DNA of 33,401 nt from Flavobacterium nitrogenifigens (GCF_003254565.1 NZ_QJRI01000151.1:1-33401); one strand, 5' to 3'; counted from the first letter of the stretch, positions 1 to 8,800 are shown. Program-made: numbers and translations. The notes: generated by a model from the sequence alone, not told the origin.

Positions 1-90
1 TTTATATAGCTTTGCGAACTTTTACAATCTTGTTTAAAAAAAACTTAGCGAACTTTGCGTAATTCTTCGCGCTCTTTGCGGTTAAAAAAC
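1..90. repeat. Degenerate CGCAAAG-type (family B) repeat
   Basis: The segment contains several partial copies of CTTTGCG / GCGAACTTTGCG (for example around 12-20, 47-60 and 66-82) just downstream of the M20 peptidase stop codon. The same motif recurs in intergenic gaps across this window. No coding sequence is seen here. It may serve as a degraded transcription end for the peptidase gene. Confidence 0.55.
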
Positions 91-1479
91 TTATTTAGAT
101 AGCTCAACAAAATACTTGTAAAACAAAGGAATAGTCTCAATCCCTTTCAAGTAATTAAAAATTCCGAAATGTTCATTTGGCGAGTGAATAGCATCGCTAT
201 CCAAACCAAATCCCATTAAGATGGTTTTGCTTTTTAATTCTTTTTCAAACAAAGCCACAATCGGAATACTTCCTCCAGAACGAACTGGAATTGCAGGAAC
301 TCCAAACGTTTCTGTATACGCTTTATTTGCTGCCTGATATCCGATGCTGTCAATTGGCGTTACATAACCTTGACCACCGTGGTGAGGCGTTACTTTTACT
401 GTAACTCCAGCCGGAGCAATACTTGTAAAATGTTTTGTGAACAATTCTGTAATTTCTTCCCATTCTTGGTTTGGAACCAAACGCATCGAGATTTTAGCGA
501 AAGCTTTACTCGCAATAACCGTTTTAGCACCTTCTCCTGTGTAACCACCCCAAATTCCGTTTACGTCTAATGTCGGACGGATTGAATTTCTTTCGTTGGT
601 TACATATCCTTTTTCACCGTAAACATCTTCGATGTTTAAAGCATTTTTATATTTTTCTAAGCTGAAAGGCGCTTTTGCCATTTCTGCTCTTTCTTCTGCA
701 GATAATTCTTCTACTTTATCGTAGAAACCTGGAATGGTAATATGATTGTTTTCGTCGTGAAGCGAAGCAATCATTTTTGCCAGAATATTAATTGGGTTCG
801 CTACAGCTCCACCGTATAAACCTGAATGCAAATCGCGGTTTGGACCTGTAACTTCTACTTCAACATAACTCAAACCTCTTAAACCTGTCGTGATAGACGG
901 CTGTTGGTTCGAAATCATTCCTGTATCTGAAATCAAGATGACGTCGTTTTTCAGTTTTTCCTGATTGCGTTCTACGAACCAAGCCAAACTTGCAGAACCT
1001 ACTTCTTCTTCACCTTCGATCATGAATTTTACGTTACAAGGCAACGTATTGCTTTGCACCATTAATTCAAGCGCTTTTACGTGCATGTACATCTGACCTT
1101 TGTCGTCACACGCTCCACGCGCGAAGATTGCGCCTTCTGGGTGAATATCTGTAGTTTTAATAACCGGTTCAAAAGGTGGTGAAGTCCATAATTCTAATGG
1201 ATCTGGCGGTTGTACGTCGTAGTGGCCGTAAACTAAAACCGTTGGAAGATTTGGATCTATAATTTTCTCTCCGTAGATAATTGGGTAACCTGGAGTGTCG
1301 CAAGTTTCGACATAATCGCACCCTGCTTTTGATAAACTTTCTTTTACAGCCTCTGCTGTGTCAATAACATCTTGAGAATATGCAGTGTCGGCAGAAACCG
1401 ACGGAATCTTTAATAATTCGATCAATTCGTTGATAAACCGATCTTTATGTTGTTGAACGTAGGACTTAATATTTTCCAT
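91..1479 (-). CDS. M20 family metallo-dipeptidase
   Basis: A cytosolic zinc di-/tripeptidase of the M20 family, carnosinase/CN2-like branch, expected to hydrolyse short peptides. Its 462 residues match the family length, with no signal peptide. Visible metal and catalytic residues by family comparison are H86 in GHYDVQ, bridging D125 in RGACDDKGQ, general base E158 and ligand E159 in EGEEEVGS, D184 in ISDTGM, H217 in DLHSGLYGG of the lid domain, and H432 near the C-terminus in AIHSPNEHF. The gene appears monocistronic. It diverges from tRNA-Leu, with a TACTTTTG -7-like element on the minus strand at 1502-1509. All catalytic positions are intact. The substrate is not deducible. Confidence 0.93.
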   Translation of the reverse strand: MENIKSYVQQHKDRFINELIELLKIPSVSADTAYSQDVIDTAEAVKESLSKAGCDYVETCDTPGYPIIYGEKIIDPNLPTVLVYGHYDVQPPDPLELWTSPPFEPVIKTTDIHPEGAIFARGACDDKGQMYMHVKALELMVQSNTLPCNVKFMIEGEEEVGSASLAWFVERNQEKLKNDVILISDTGMISNQQPSITTGLRGLSYVEVEVTGPNRDLHSGLYGGAVANPINILAKMIASLHDENNHITIPGFYDKVEELSAEERAEMAKAPFSLEKYKNALNIEDVYGEKGYVTNERNSIRPTLDVNGIWGGYTGEGAKTVIASKAFAKISMRLVPNQEWEEITELFTKHFTSIAPAGVTVKVTPHHGGQGYVTPIDSIGYQAANKAYTETFGVPAIPVRSGGSIPIVALFEKELKSKTILMGFGLDSDAIHSPNEHFGIFNYLKGIETIPLFYKYFVELSK

Positions 1480-1546
1480 TTAAATTATTTTTATAGAAAC
1501 CCAAAAGTACAAAAAAGAGAATTAAAAAAAATTTTCAAAAAATGCT

Positions 1547-1575
1547 TTGATAATTCAAAAGTATGCCTATCTTTG
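1547..1575 (+). promoter_or_regulatory. Bacteroidetes-type promoter of tRNA-Leu
   Basis: TTG at 1547-1549 and TATCTTTG (TAnnTTTG consensus) at 1568-1575, separated by 18 nt, lie about 15 nt before the mature tRNA 5' end. This is the -33/-7 layout typical of the Bacteroidetes primary sigma factor. Confidence 0.7.
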
Positions 1576-1589
1576 CACCCACAATTACC

Positions 1590-1671
1590 GCGGATATGGC
1601 GAAATTGGTAGACGTGCCAGACTTAGGATCTGGTGCCGCAAGGCGTGTAGGTTCGAGTCCTATTATCCGCA
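1590..1671 (+). tRNA. tRNA-Leu (anticodon UAG)
   Basis: The acceptor arms GCGGATA and TATCCGC pair perfectly around an 82-nt cloverleaf. The anticodon stem CCAGA/TCTGG encloses loop CTTAGGA, giving anticodon UAG for CUN leucine codons. A class II variable arm follows, then the T-loop GTTCGAGTCC. Discriminator A is at 1671, and the CCA end is not encoded. A terminator follows immediately. Confidence 0.97.
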
Positions 1672-1673
1672 CT

Positions 1674-1715
1674 AAAAAAAGCTTCTGGATAGATTTTCAG
1701 AAGCTTTTTTGTTTT
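1674..1715 (+). terminator. Rho-independent terminator of tRNA-Leu
   Basis: AAAAAGCTTCTG and CAGAAGCTTTTT form a 12-bp stem with a 10-nt loop followed by a T-rich tract. The flanking A-run makes it usable in both directions, so it could also serve the minus-strand gene ending at 1759. Confidence 0.85.
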
Positions 1716-1758
1716 TGGTGCATTTTGTTTTTTTTCAGTTAACAAAAACGAAATTTTC

Positions 1759-3171
1759 CTATCCTTTTTCTAAAGGATAAAAATACAATTGAAAAAAGTA
1801 ATTTGCTTGAGTAATTTTTATATAATTTGATTCTAATAACCAACATCTTCCTGCCCAATTTCCTTCAACAAACTCTTCTTTTCTTAAATAGCCCTTCCCA
1901 TTATTATCAACACCGTAATTTTCTACAAAAATTTTAACAAGCTTTTCTACATCAACGAAATCAATTTGAAAATGTTTCGATGGCAATTCTTTACACAAAA
2001 TGAAACCTCCTCTATTTTTATCAATTATATTAAAACTTAAAATTATCTTATTAAAAAAATTAAAAAAGTAATAGTTTGAAAATTGTGTTAATGAAGTCAA
2101 TTTTTCATCATTAAATTCCATACGAAATAAATCACGTTTTTTGAATGCGATTGAAATACTATCAAAATGATCTAAAATACTATTGAAATCTAAATAAGTT
2201 TTAAAATATTCTAAAAACTCATCTGGCTTTAAGACCTTTGTTAAAATTTCTAATTTTTCATATACAGCTTTTGTTTTTTTTAGGTTTTTTACATCGTTTG
2301 TAATATAAAAATCGCTTAAAGTTGCAAAAGCACTGTGTGAAGCGTCCTCCGTTGTATTCCTAAATGTATTTTTTTCTTTATCGTTAACCTTTATTTTATC
2401 AGAATTAAACCCATGTAAATCAAGTAGTATATATTCATTTGTTATTTCATCAAACCATAGAGGGGCATTTTTACCTTTTTCTATATAATTATTTCTAAAA
2501 TCAACAAATCCATTTTTCTTATATGCACCTTCAATAAGGTCGAAAGGATTTTTATCTGGGTTAAAATGCGAACTATTAACTCCAACATTTTGAACAATTG
2601 CTCTTAAATCTTTCAGTCCTTCTTTTTCATTCAAATTTTTAAGCATCAAACCGAAGCTTTTAAAAAATCCATCCATTGATAAATCATTCTCTAGTCCAGG
2701 GAACAATTTATTCATAAATTCCGCTCCCTCAGGTGTATCATAAATAGCTTTAAATGCAGGATCCAGACTAGTGTTTTTTAACAACTCTTTATTTGATTCT
2801 AAAATTTCATTTAATGATTCATCATTATTCTTAAAATCAAATAAATTATCTATACTCAAATCATCCGTAAGCTTATTACTTTCCATCTGATTTTCAAACA
2901 GCTCCCTTGGATCTAAATAATCAAAGTACACCTCTTTTCCACTATTAGCTAAGCACAAATTATCAGTAAGATTAGTTATAAAATCCAAATCTTGCTGTAT
3001 TATTTCTTGTTGTGCTTGATCATCTCTATTACTTGCTAAAATATCTCCAATATGAGATGTAGAATACATCAAGCTAAATTTGTTCTTATCCTTAAAAATT
3101 TCTTTAAGCTCCGAAAAGTTTCCATTTTTCATTCCAGACATAACATTCCAATCAATATAAACTTTTATCAT
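1759..3171 (-). CDS. PIN-like nuclease-fold protein with large helical insertion
   Basis: A protein of unknown function, 470 residues. The N-terminus has hydrophobic strand VYIDWNV with D7 where PIN nucleases carry their first metal-binding Asp, then YSTSHIGDIL (D43) where the second acidic helix is expected. Around residues 275-303 the pattern EDASHSAFATLSDFYITND followed by a K-rich helix matches the PIN C-terminal core (acidic D276, D287 and D293). The roughly 200 residues between the halves are predominantly polar and helical-looking, and another 170 follow. I infer a PIN-superfamily RNase-like fold split by an insertion, possibly a defence or toxin-like effector. The gene is visibly more A/T-rich than its neighbours and stands alone between tRNA-Leu and repeat debris, suggesting horizontal acquisition. 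Whether it is catalytic is unproven. Confidence 0.6.
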   Translation of the reverse strand: MIKVYIDWNVMSGMKNGNFSELKEIFKDKNKFSLMYSTSHIGDILASNRDDQAQQEIIQQDLDFITNLTDNLCLANSGKEVYFDYLDPRELFENQMESNKLTDDLSIDNLFDFKNNDESLNEILESNKELLKNTSLDPAFKAIYDTPEGAEFMNKLFPGLENDLSMDGFFKSFGLMLKNLNEKEGLKDLRAIVQNVGVNSSHFNPDKNPFDLIEGAYKKNGFVDFRNNYIEKGKNAPLWFDEITNEYILLDLHGFNSDKIKVNDKEKNTFRNTTEDASHSAFATLSDFYITNDVKNLKKTKAVYEKLEILTKVLKPDEFLEYFKTYLDFNSILDHFDSISIAFKKRDLFRMEFNDEKLTSLTQFSNYYFFNFFNKIILSFNIIDKNRGGFILCKELPSKHFQIDFVDVEKLVKIFVENYGVDNNGKGYLRKEEFVEGNWAGRCWLLESNYIKITQANYFFQLYFYPLEKG

Positions 3172-3311
3172 ATCTTAAAACTCTTTTTATATTAACATTA
3201 TTTAAAAGTAAGATTTTTCAATTAATTAAAATCATTTATAACAACTTTTAAAATCAAAAGAATTATTTGGAATTTGTTATTCCCTTAAATAAGAAACTCA
3301 ATATCATCCAC

Positions 3312-3427
3312 TTGACGAAAGGAGCTTTTCAACATCACCAACAGGTTGTCAAACTATGAAAAAATTGCGGAAATCACTCTGGAATTTTTGTCGGTTTTGC
3401 TTTTGGTTTCTCCTTTCGTCGAAATGA
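3312..3427. repeat. Degenerate copy of family A inverted repeat
   Basis: TTGACGAAAGGAG on the left and CTCCTTTCGTCGAA on the right form imperfect inverted arms around about 90 nt. The arms are a diverged version of the GTCATTCCGAGGAACGAG family seen intact near 3895, 6006 and 24605. It fills the gap between the PIN-like gene and the small gene upstream of it. Confidence 0.55.
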
Positions 3428-3453
3428 AGATATTTTTAAAACGTTATTTTCTC

Positions 3454-3693
3454 TTATTCAACTTCCAGATAAGGATGCAAAATTTCGGCTAATTCATTCA
3501 GCCAATAAAAACCTTTTTCTAGGTTTTCTCTTTGGGCATAAACATATCCTCTTTCATCATCTTTCATAACAACTAATGCAATTGCATAATTTAATTGCCG
3601 AATTGCTTTTGCCAAATCTTTAGCATCAATAACATTATTAAAAAAATCTAAGAGTCTTTTTTCTGTTTCTTTCGAAAGGTTTTTTGCATTCAT
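3454..3693 (-). CDS. Small conserved protein, paralogue of the gene at 25593-25826
   Basis: I do not recognise a family. The protein is 79 residues, acidic and helical-looking, with a pattern LSKETE.RL..FFNN.ID......IRQ.N and an invariant tail FYWLNELAEILHPYLEVE. The protein at 25593-25826 has the same length up to the same tail (FFWLNELAEILDPYLGIE), so the two are paralogues. The start at 3693 is chosen because it aligns with the paralogue start. An ATG one codon earlier (3696) is possible, and the longer reading frame to 3717 would need a TTG start. It lies 282 bp upstream of the PIN-like gene on the same strand with repeat DNA between, so co-transcription is doubtful. Confidence 0.6.
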   Translation of the reverse strand: MNAKNLSKETEKRLLDFFNNVIDAKDLAKAIRQLNYAIALVVMKDDERGYVYAQRENLEKGFYWLNELAEILHPYLEVE

Positions 3694-3787
3694 CATTTTA
3701 GATTTAAAATATTGCAAAAATCATTCGAACTTAATTTCATTTGAACCCATATATGCGTTCAACTCTAATTATTTTTTTCTTATAGAA

Positions 3788-3860
3788 ATCAATTTTCGGC
3801 TAAAGCCATTTCCTCTTTAAACATAAAAAACCTCCAGCTAAAGCAGGAGGCAATTCATTT
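3788..3860 (-). repeat. Family E repeat fragment (CCAGCTAAAGC type)
   Basis: GGCTAAAGCC and, 30 nt on, CCTCCAGCTAAAGCAGGAGGCA are a partial, inverted copy of the element found twice at 33068-33401. The same GGAGGCAATTCA edge is recognisable here. Confidence 0.6.
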
Positions 3861-3894
3861 AACCTTCTTATTCCATAAGTATATCCGTCTAGTT

Positions 3895-4096
3895 TGTCAT
3901 TTCGAGGAACGAGACACGAGCGATAGCGAACTGGCGAAGCAAATCTTCGCAAGAAACTCGACAAAGATCAGCTTTTCGTTGCGGAGCTACTTGTGGAGAT
4001 TTCTCGTTCCTCGAAATGACAATACTTTATGGTTACAATGCGGAAAAAACTTTGCAGAGTTACTGCGAAGATTTCTCGTTCCTCGAAATGACAATA
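3895..4096. repeat. Family A inverted repeat plus an additional right arm
   Basis: TGTCATTTCGAGGAACGAG at 3895-3913 pairs with CTCGTTCCTCGAAATGACA ending at 4021. The interior contains the conserved pieces ACTCGACAAAG and TTGCGGAGCTACTTGTG found in other copies. A second copy of the right arm, ending in CTCGTTCCTCGAAATGACAA, follows at 4069-4094, so part of the element is duplicated. It carries no protein function. Confidence 0.75.
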
Positions 4097-4139
4097 CGAT
4101 GGGTTTACGGTGCGTAAAAAATCCTTTTAATCTTAATAT

Positions 4140-4210
4140 CCCGATAGCTATCGGGAGTGGCTAAAAAAAACTTTGCGCTTCTGCTCCCGATAACTATCAG
4201 GATTGCGAGA
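4140..4210. repeat. Family G palindrome embedded in CTTTGCG-type sequence
   Basis: A perfect 16-bp palindrome CCCGATAGCTATCGGG (4140-4155) is followed by AACTTTGCGC and a second, imperfect copy CTCCCGATAACTATCAGGA (4184-4202). The same palindrome occurs at 11409-11424, again inside a CGCAAAG-type repeat. Confidence 0.65.
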
Positions 4211-4355
4211 TTAAAAACCTCAAAAGATTATAAATTCAGAAATTTCTTTAATTATTTTGCGCTTTAGTTTTTAAATATTCTTACTTTTAAAAAACCAAAA
4301 ACCTAATTCTCAAAATTTCACTTGTTTTTAAATCTCAAAAAAACAATTAGAACAC

Positions 4356-5147
4356 ATGAGAAAATACAGATTATTAGTTATTCTATTAGCAATTATTGCT
4401 GTTTTTTACTTTACGAGAACGGTTCGAAGCTTTACCGTTCAGCACGAAACCAAAACTCTTAAATCGGAGCATTTTATTGTTTCCTATAACGGAATTTATA
4501 AAAGCGAAGCCAAAAAAGTCAACAAGCATCTCGAGGAAAATTATTCTAGAATAAGAGAAAATCTAAAAGATATAGATCATGACCCGATAAAGGTTTTTGT
4601 TTACGGTTCGCAATTTAAGTTTAATGAAGCCACGGGTTTAACAGAAAACACAAAAGGCACAAGTCGTGGCCCAAACGAATTTCATTTTGTATGGACGAAT
4701 TGGTTTAATTCTATTTTTCCAGACGATCCGTTAAAAACCGCTTTACACGAATTTACGCATTGCGTTCAGCTGAACATATTAATCCACAAAGCAAAAGACA
4801 TCATCATCACACAAGACCGAATGACTTTTGAAAGGGAATTTGATAAAAAGTTTAAAGCCGAATATCCGCGCTGGCTTTGGGAATCGATTAGTATTTTTGA
4901 AGCAGGAGAAGTTAATTCGCTAAGCGTAAAATACGCCAAAAGCAAAAATCTGACTTTAGAAGATCTTAATCACGGTAATCAGATTTACAACATTGGCTAC
5001 ACGATAATCGAATATATGACTCAAAAATGGGGAAAAGATATTCTGCCCAAACTGATTGCGTCTTTCGGCAATATCCAAAAAACATTGAACGTAACGCAAG
5101 AGGAATTTGAAAAAGGCTGGATGGCTTTTTTGAAGGAGAAGTATTAA
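4356..5147 (+). CDS. Membrane-anchored gluzincin-like (peptidase MA type) protein
   Basis: A 263-residue protein with a short cytoplasmic start, one N-terminal transmembrane segment (about residues 5-20), and an extracytoplasmic domain. The motif ALHEFTHCVQL contains HExxH (131-135), and downstream WLWESISIFEAGE offers an acidic third zinc ligand, as in gluzincins of the peptidase MA-like group. I infer an envelope zinc peptidase of unknown substrate. The gene is single, preceded by repeat DNA and followed three bases later by a B-type palindrome that separates it from the convergent HAD gene. A catalytically dead relative cannot be excluded, since the exact third ligand is uncertain. Confidence 0.75.
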   Translation: MRKYRLLVILLAIIAVFYFTRTVRSFTVQHETKTLKSEHFIVSYNGIYKSEAKKVNKHLEENYSRIRENLKDIDHDPIKVFVYGSQFKFNEATGLTENTKGTSRGPNEFHFVWTNWFNSIFPDDPLKTALHEFTHCVQLNILIHKAKDIIITQDRMTFEREFDKKFKAEYPRWLWESISIFEAGEVNSLSVKYAKSKNLTLEDLNHGNQIYNIGYTIIEYMTQKWGKDILPKLIASFGNIQKTLNVTQEEFEKGWMAFLKEKY

Positions 5148-5149
5148 AA

Positions 5150-5243
5150 AACTTTGCGCCTTCGTGACTTTGCGAGAGATTTATAAGTACAAAAATTATA
5201 TACTTTAAAAATTAATCTCGCAAAGTCGCAGAGGCGCAAAGTT
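5150..5243. repeat. Family B inverted repeat acting as bidirectional transcription barrier
   Basis: The left arm AACTTTGCGCCTTCGTGACT continues into TTGCGAGA. It pairs with TCTCGCAAAGTCGCAGAGGC continuing into GCAAAGTT. The loop is about 38 nt of A/T-rich sequence. It sits exactly between the convergent stop codons at 5147 and 5257, where a shared terminator would be expected. Confidence 0.75.
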
Positions 5244-5256
5244 TACTTTTTACAAA

Positions 5257-5919
5257 TTACTTTTTACCTAAAATCTCAAGGATCTTATCCACATTCACTT
5301 CACTATAATCATTAATATAAAAATCGCATGGCGGAAGCTGTTCTTTGGTATGCGTGCTCAAAACGCCTACGACTTTCATTCCGGCATTTAATCCTGCTGT
5401 AATACCCGAAAAAGAATCTTCGAAAACCACACAGTCAGAAGGAGAAACTCCCACTCTTTCTGCCGATTTTAGATAAACTTCAGGATTTGGTTTATGAAAT
5501 GTAACATCTTCTGATGACATCATCGAATCCATTTTTTCGTCTAGTTTCAAAGCGTTTGCAATCAAATCCAAATTCGCACGCGGCGCAGATGTGGCAACAG
5601 CTGTTTTGAAACCACGAGATTTTAATTCGTTTAAAAAATCTATATAATGCGGAATCGTTTCGACTTTGTCTTTGTAAATCTCACGAAACATTCCTTCTTT
5701 TTCGTCTTCAAGTCTGATCAATTCTTCTCCCGCAATCGGACGTTTGAAGAAATGCGTCATGATATAACTATTGTGTTTTCCGTACATATGTTCTTCAAAT
5801 TCTTCTCGCGTGTACGGAATATTATATTTATCGAAAAACTTTTCAAAAGCGATCACATGATGCGGATTTGTATGAGAAATCACACCGTCCATATCAAAAA
5901 TTACACATTGCTGGCTCAT
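5257..5919 (-). CDS. HAD-superfamily phosphatase/beta-phosphoglucomutase-like protein
   Basis: A cytosolic 220-residue HAD hydrolase of subfamily IA. Motif I FDMDGV carries nucleophile D9 and acid/base D11. Motif II is VATSAPRAN, and motif III/IV is KPNPEVYL followed by VVFEDSFSGITAGLNAGM. The cap region after motif I is the helical type of beta-phosphoglucomutases and 2-deoxyglucose-6-phosphatases, so the substrate is probably a sugar phosphate. I start at the ATG at 5919 (MSQQCVIFDMDG) rather than the in-frame ATG ten codons upstream, because family members begin just before motif I. A family A palindrome lies upstream. Confidence 0.88.
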   Translation of the reverse strand: MSQQCVIFDMDGVISHTNPHHVIAFEKFFDKYNIPYTREEFEEHMYGKHNSYIMTHFFKRPIAGEELIRLEDEKEGMFREIYKDKVETIPHYIDFLNELKSRGFKTAVATSAPRANLDLIANALKLDEKMDSMMSSEDVTFHKPNPEVYLKSAERVGVSPSDCVVFEDSFSGITAGLNAGMKVVGVLSTHTKEQLPPCDFYINDYSEVNVDKILEILGKK

Positions 5920-6005
5920 ATATTTGTTTTGTTGTTTTAACGGATGCAAGTTAGGACAATAAAGCGGTTATTACACAGAGATTCGCAGAGTTTTTCAAGT
6001 TACTG

Positions 6006-6122
6006 TTTGTCATCCTGAGGAACGAAGGATCACACTAGAAGCTCCACAAAGTAATTCCCTAAAGCAAGTTGGCAATCTTTGCAGAATCCCGCGTGTGATC
6101 CTTCGTTCCTCAGGATGACAAA
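6006..6122. repeat. Family A inverted repeat (GGATC-arm variant)
   Basis: TTTGTCATCCTGAGGAACGA continuing into AGGATCACAC pairs perfectly with its mirror ending TCCTCAGGATGACAAA. The interior (CTAGAAGCTCCACAAAG and AATCTTTGCAG) resembles the other copies. It lies between the HAD gene and the end of the efflux operon. Confidence 0.8.
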
Positions 6123-6165
6123 CTTTGCACAAAGAACCTGAAACATTAAACCTGAAACAAAATTT

Positions 6166-7749
6166 TTACCCAATCCAAATCTTGCTTTTCACCAAAGTCA
6201 TCGTCTGTCTCAAATGCTGATTACAAGCAATAAGAATAATCAAAACCAATAAACCATAACCTACAATGGTATAAATCTCCATATCTGCTAGTAAAGTCGA
6301 TTGCTTGGCAATGCTTCCGAAAATCTTTTTCATAGCTAAAACATTCGCATTATCTGCCGAATATCCTTTGGCAATAAAACTCTGTGTAGCGTTTGCAATG
6401 TTTTGCTGTGCTTCTGGATTTTCACCAGTCACAAACTGACTTAGTTTCATAAAGTGCTTTTTGTTTAAAAATACAGTTGCATTCTGCATGACGCAAAAAC
6501 CAATCGTACTACCCCAGAAACGTCCCGAAACGCCCACAATTCCAGAAGAAACCGCCATATTTGCAGGAACCGAAGAAGTGGTAAAGAGAATCAACGGAAC
6601 AAATAACAATCCAACTCCGATGCCCTGCAAAAAGTACGGAACAATAATATCTGACAAGGCCACATCGGGCACAAAAAGAAACGTAAACCAAAAGTGATAC
6701 AACGCAATTAGCGAAAAGCCAATCAGAAAAATGATTTTGGTTGAAAGCGATTTCATCAAGAAAAAAGCCGCCAAAACCAATCCGATAATATTTCCGAGTC
6801 CGTTAATGTATTGCACGCCCGCAACTCGAGACGGATCCCAATTCCAAATCGAATACATCGCCGAATGGCAAAGACTCAGCGTTGCTCTGCTGATGTAAAA
6901 CAGGAAAAACAATAAAAACCCAATTCTCAGATTGGCATATTTAAAAACTTCAAAATTAAAAGTAGGCCTTTTAACCAAAAGCTCTTTGAAGATGAACAAA
7001 CCTCCTGTAATAAGTGCCGTAATAAGCATTAAAACCATTTGAGAAGATTCGAACCAATATTTTTTCTCGGCATACACAAAAAAGTAGGCACCGCAAAGAA
7101 TAGCTGTTAAAACCAAAAAATAGCTCATCCAGTCGATTTGATACAACGGGATTTTCTTTGTTGTTCGGTGCCCACGAAAAGTAACCAAGATTAAAAAGAC
7201 ATTTAAAACCTGCAGTCCGCCCGAAACATACAGCATGTATTTCCAGTCATAATGATCCAGAAACCAAACCGCAATATTCATAATAAAAGGCGTTGACAGC
7301 AGTAGAGAACCATAATAAAAAGAAAATCCAATTATGATGGCATTTTTAGAATCAAACTGCTCAATAAGCAATTGTCTGATGGTAATGGCAGGAAGCGCCA
7401 TTAAGATTCCTTCGGCAACTCTCAGCAATAAAAAGACCGCAAAATTATCGACATAACCCGACGTCACAATCGTAACTCCAATTAAGGAATAAACGCCCAT
7501 GAGGTAATTTTTGGCAGGGAAAAAACTCGAAAATCGGCTTTCTATAAGAATTGTAGCCAGCAGAGTTCCATACGTTACGCACATCGCGTACTGCAAATCT
7601 TCAGGCTCAATGTCCAGAAAACTCGCCGCATACGTTACGTTTGACGTATAAACTCCCAATAAAATCATGGAATGCAAGAGACAAACAAACAAAATCGTAA
7701 TGATTGCCCATTTTGGAACCCATGATTTAAAAATACTTTTATCTTCCAT
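6166..7749 (-). CDS. MFS multidrug efflux pump, EmrB/DHA2-like
   Basis: An inner-membrane drug:proton antiporter of the major facilitator superfamily. The 527 residues, with roughly fourteen hydrophobic segments spread over the whole length, fit the 14-helix DHA2 family. The N-terminus is a short cytoplasmic tail (KSWVPKWAIITILF). It begins one base after the stop codon of the HlyD-type adaptor, so the two are translationally coupled and presumably form an EmrAB-TolC-like tripartite pump. The substrate is unknown. It ends the operon, with a family A palindrome downstream. No frame defect is seen. Confidence 0.9.
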   Translation of the reverse strand: MEDKSIFKSWVPKWAIITILFVCLLHSMILLGVYTSNVTYAASFLDIEPEDLQYAMCVTYGTLLATILIESRFSSFFPAKNYLMGVYSLIGVTIVTSGYVDNFAVFLLLRVAEGILMALPAITIRQLLIEQFDSKNAIIIGFSFYYGSLLLSTPFIMNIAVWFLDHYDWKYMLYVSGGLQVLNVFLILVTFRGHRTTKKIPLYQIDWMSYFLVLTAILCGAYFFVYAEKKYWFESSQMVLMLITALITGGLFIFKELLVKRPTFNFEVFKYANLRIGFLLFFLFYISRATLSLCHSAMYSIWNWDPSRVAGVQYINGLGNIIGLVLAAFFLMKSLSTKIIFLIGFSLIALYHFWFTFLFVPDVALSDIIVPYFLQGIGVGLLFVPLILFTTSSVPANMAVSSGIVGVSGRFWGSTIGFCVMQNATVFLNKKHFMKLSQFVTGENPEAQQNIANATQSFIAKGYSADNANVLAMKKIFGSIAKQSTLLADMEIYTIVGYGLLVLIILIACNQHLRQTMTLVKSKIWIG

Positions 7750-7750
7750 T

Positions 7751-8800
7751 TTAGTGTGCTGCGATCACAGTAATATTCATTCCCGCTCTTAAAAAGTCGG
7801 CTTGTTTGTCGCTGTCTTTCAACTGAATTCTAACCGGAATTCTTTGTTCGATTTTTACGAAGTTACCCGTTGCATTATCTGGAGGAAGCAATGAAAATCT
7901 TGCCCCGCTCGCTGGTGATAAAGAGGCAATTGTACCAACAAAAGTTTTATCGCTCAAAGCGTCGGCTTTTATTTCAACATCTTGCCCAACGGTTAAATAT
8001 TGCAATTGCGTTTCTTTAAAATTGGCCGTAATCCATTTTTCTTTACTTACAATTGATAATAAAGACTGACCTTCTTTTACCAATTGTCCTGGCTGTAAAG
8101 TTCGTTTTCCAACCCAACCGTCATAAGGCGCTGTAATTATGGTGTACGAAAGAAATAATGCAGCATTATCTGCAACAGCTTGTTTTGAAGCAATATTGGT
8201 CTGCGTTGTTGGAACATTTGCTTCGGCAACAGAAGTACTTAAAGCAGACGAATGAATTCTATTTTTCATTTCCTGAAAATGTGCCTGAGCCGATTCGTAA
8301 TCTGCTTTTACTTTCTCTAATTGCTGAGAAGTTGCCGCTTCTTCGCTTACCAAAGCTTTGTATCTTTCGTATTCTAATTTAGTTTTCCAAAGATTCGATT
8401 TTGCAGCTTCTAATTGCGCTTCGTTAATCGCTGTCGCACTTGCCGTATTTATAGCATTTTTCTGCGCCACAACGCTGTTTTGCTGTGCGTTTTGAACATC
8501 GGCAAGAGCCACATTCAATTTTGATTTGTATTCGCGATTGTCAATCACAACCAAAGTATCTCCTTTATGCACAAACTGATTTTCGTTAAAACGAACTTCC
8601 TGCACATAACCCGTAATACGCGACATAATTGGCGTTACATATTGTTCGACTTGCGCGTCATTGGTTTCTTCGTGATTTCTGTTGAACACATAAAACCAAA
8701 TTCCTAAAATAACACCGCTTATAACAAGCACACACGCAATAATTGTTATTAGTATATGAAACGTTTTATTTCTTCTAGTTTCATTTTTTATCTTAACCAT
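7751..8800 (-). CDS. HlyD/EmrA-family membrane fusion protein
   Basis: The periplasmic adaptor of a tripartite efflux pump. It has a short basic cytoplasmic start, a single transmembrane helix (about residues 13-40), then the EmrA-like motif NDAQVEQYVTPIMSRITGYV opening the lipoyl domain. A helical hairpin rich in Ala/Gln/Glu follows (about 85-200), then the second lipoyl half (TAPYDGWVGKRTLQPGQLV) and a beta-barrel domain to the end. Its 349 residues are normal for the family. It is preceded by the TolC-type gene (79-bp gap, containing a small palindrome AGGCTTTAGCCT at 8855-8866) and followed one base later by the MFS gene. Confidence 0.92.
   Translation of the reverse strand: MVKIKNETRRNKTFHILITIIACVLVISGVILGIWFYVFNRNHEETNDAQVEQYVTPIMSRITGYVQEVRFNENQFVHKGDTLVVIDNREYKSKLNVALADVQNAQQNSVVAQKNAINTASATAINEAQLEAAKSNLWKTKLEYERYKALVSEEAATSQQLEKVKADYESAQAHFQEMKNRIHSSALSTSVAEANVPTTQTNIASKQAVADNAALFLSYTIITAPYDGWVGKRTLQPGQLVKEGQSLLSIVSKEKWITANFKETQLQYLTVGQDVEIKADALSDKTFVGTIASLSPASGARFSLLPPDNATGNFVKIEQRIPVRIQLKDSDKQADFLRAGMNITVIAAH

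Larger units (their letters stand above)
3694..4355. other. Gene-free stretch made of repeat fragments
   Basis: No gene is supported in this roughly 660-nt gap. It holds a family E fragment (3788-3860), a family A element with an extra right arm (3895-4096), and a family G palindrome with B-type fragments (4140-4210). The remainder up to 4355 is A/T-rich and presumably carries the promoter of the following gene. The reading frame at 3979-4164 runs through the repeats and is not credible. Confidence 0.7.

Noticed and set aside
1590..3450. Integrative element attached at tRNA-Leu
   Set aside because: No integrase gene and no repeat of the tRNA 3' end are visible downstream, so only a lone accessory gene is supported.
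3979..4164. 61-codon reading frame
   Set aside because: It is formed by two copies of the family A arm (LVPRNDNT occurs twice) and has no protein character.
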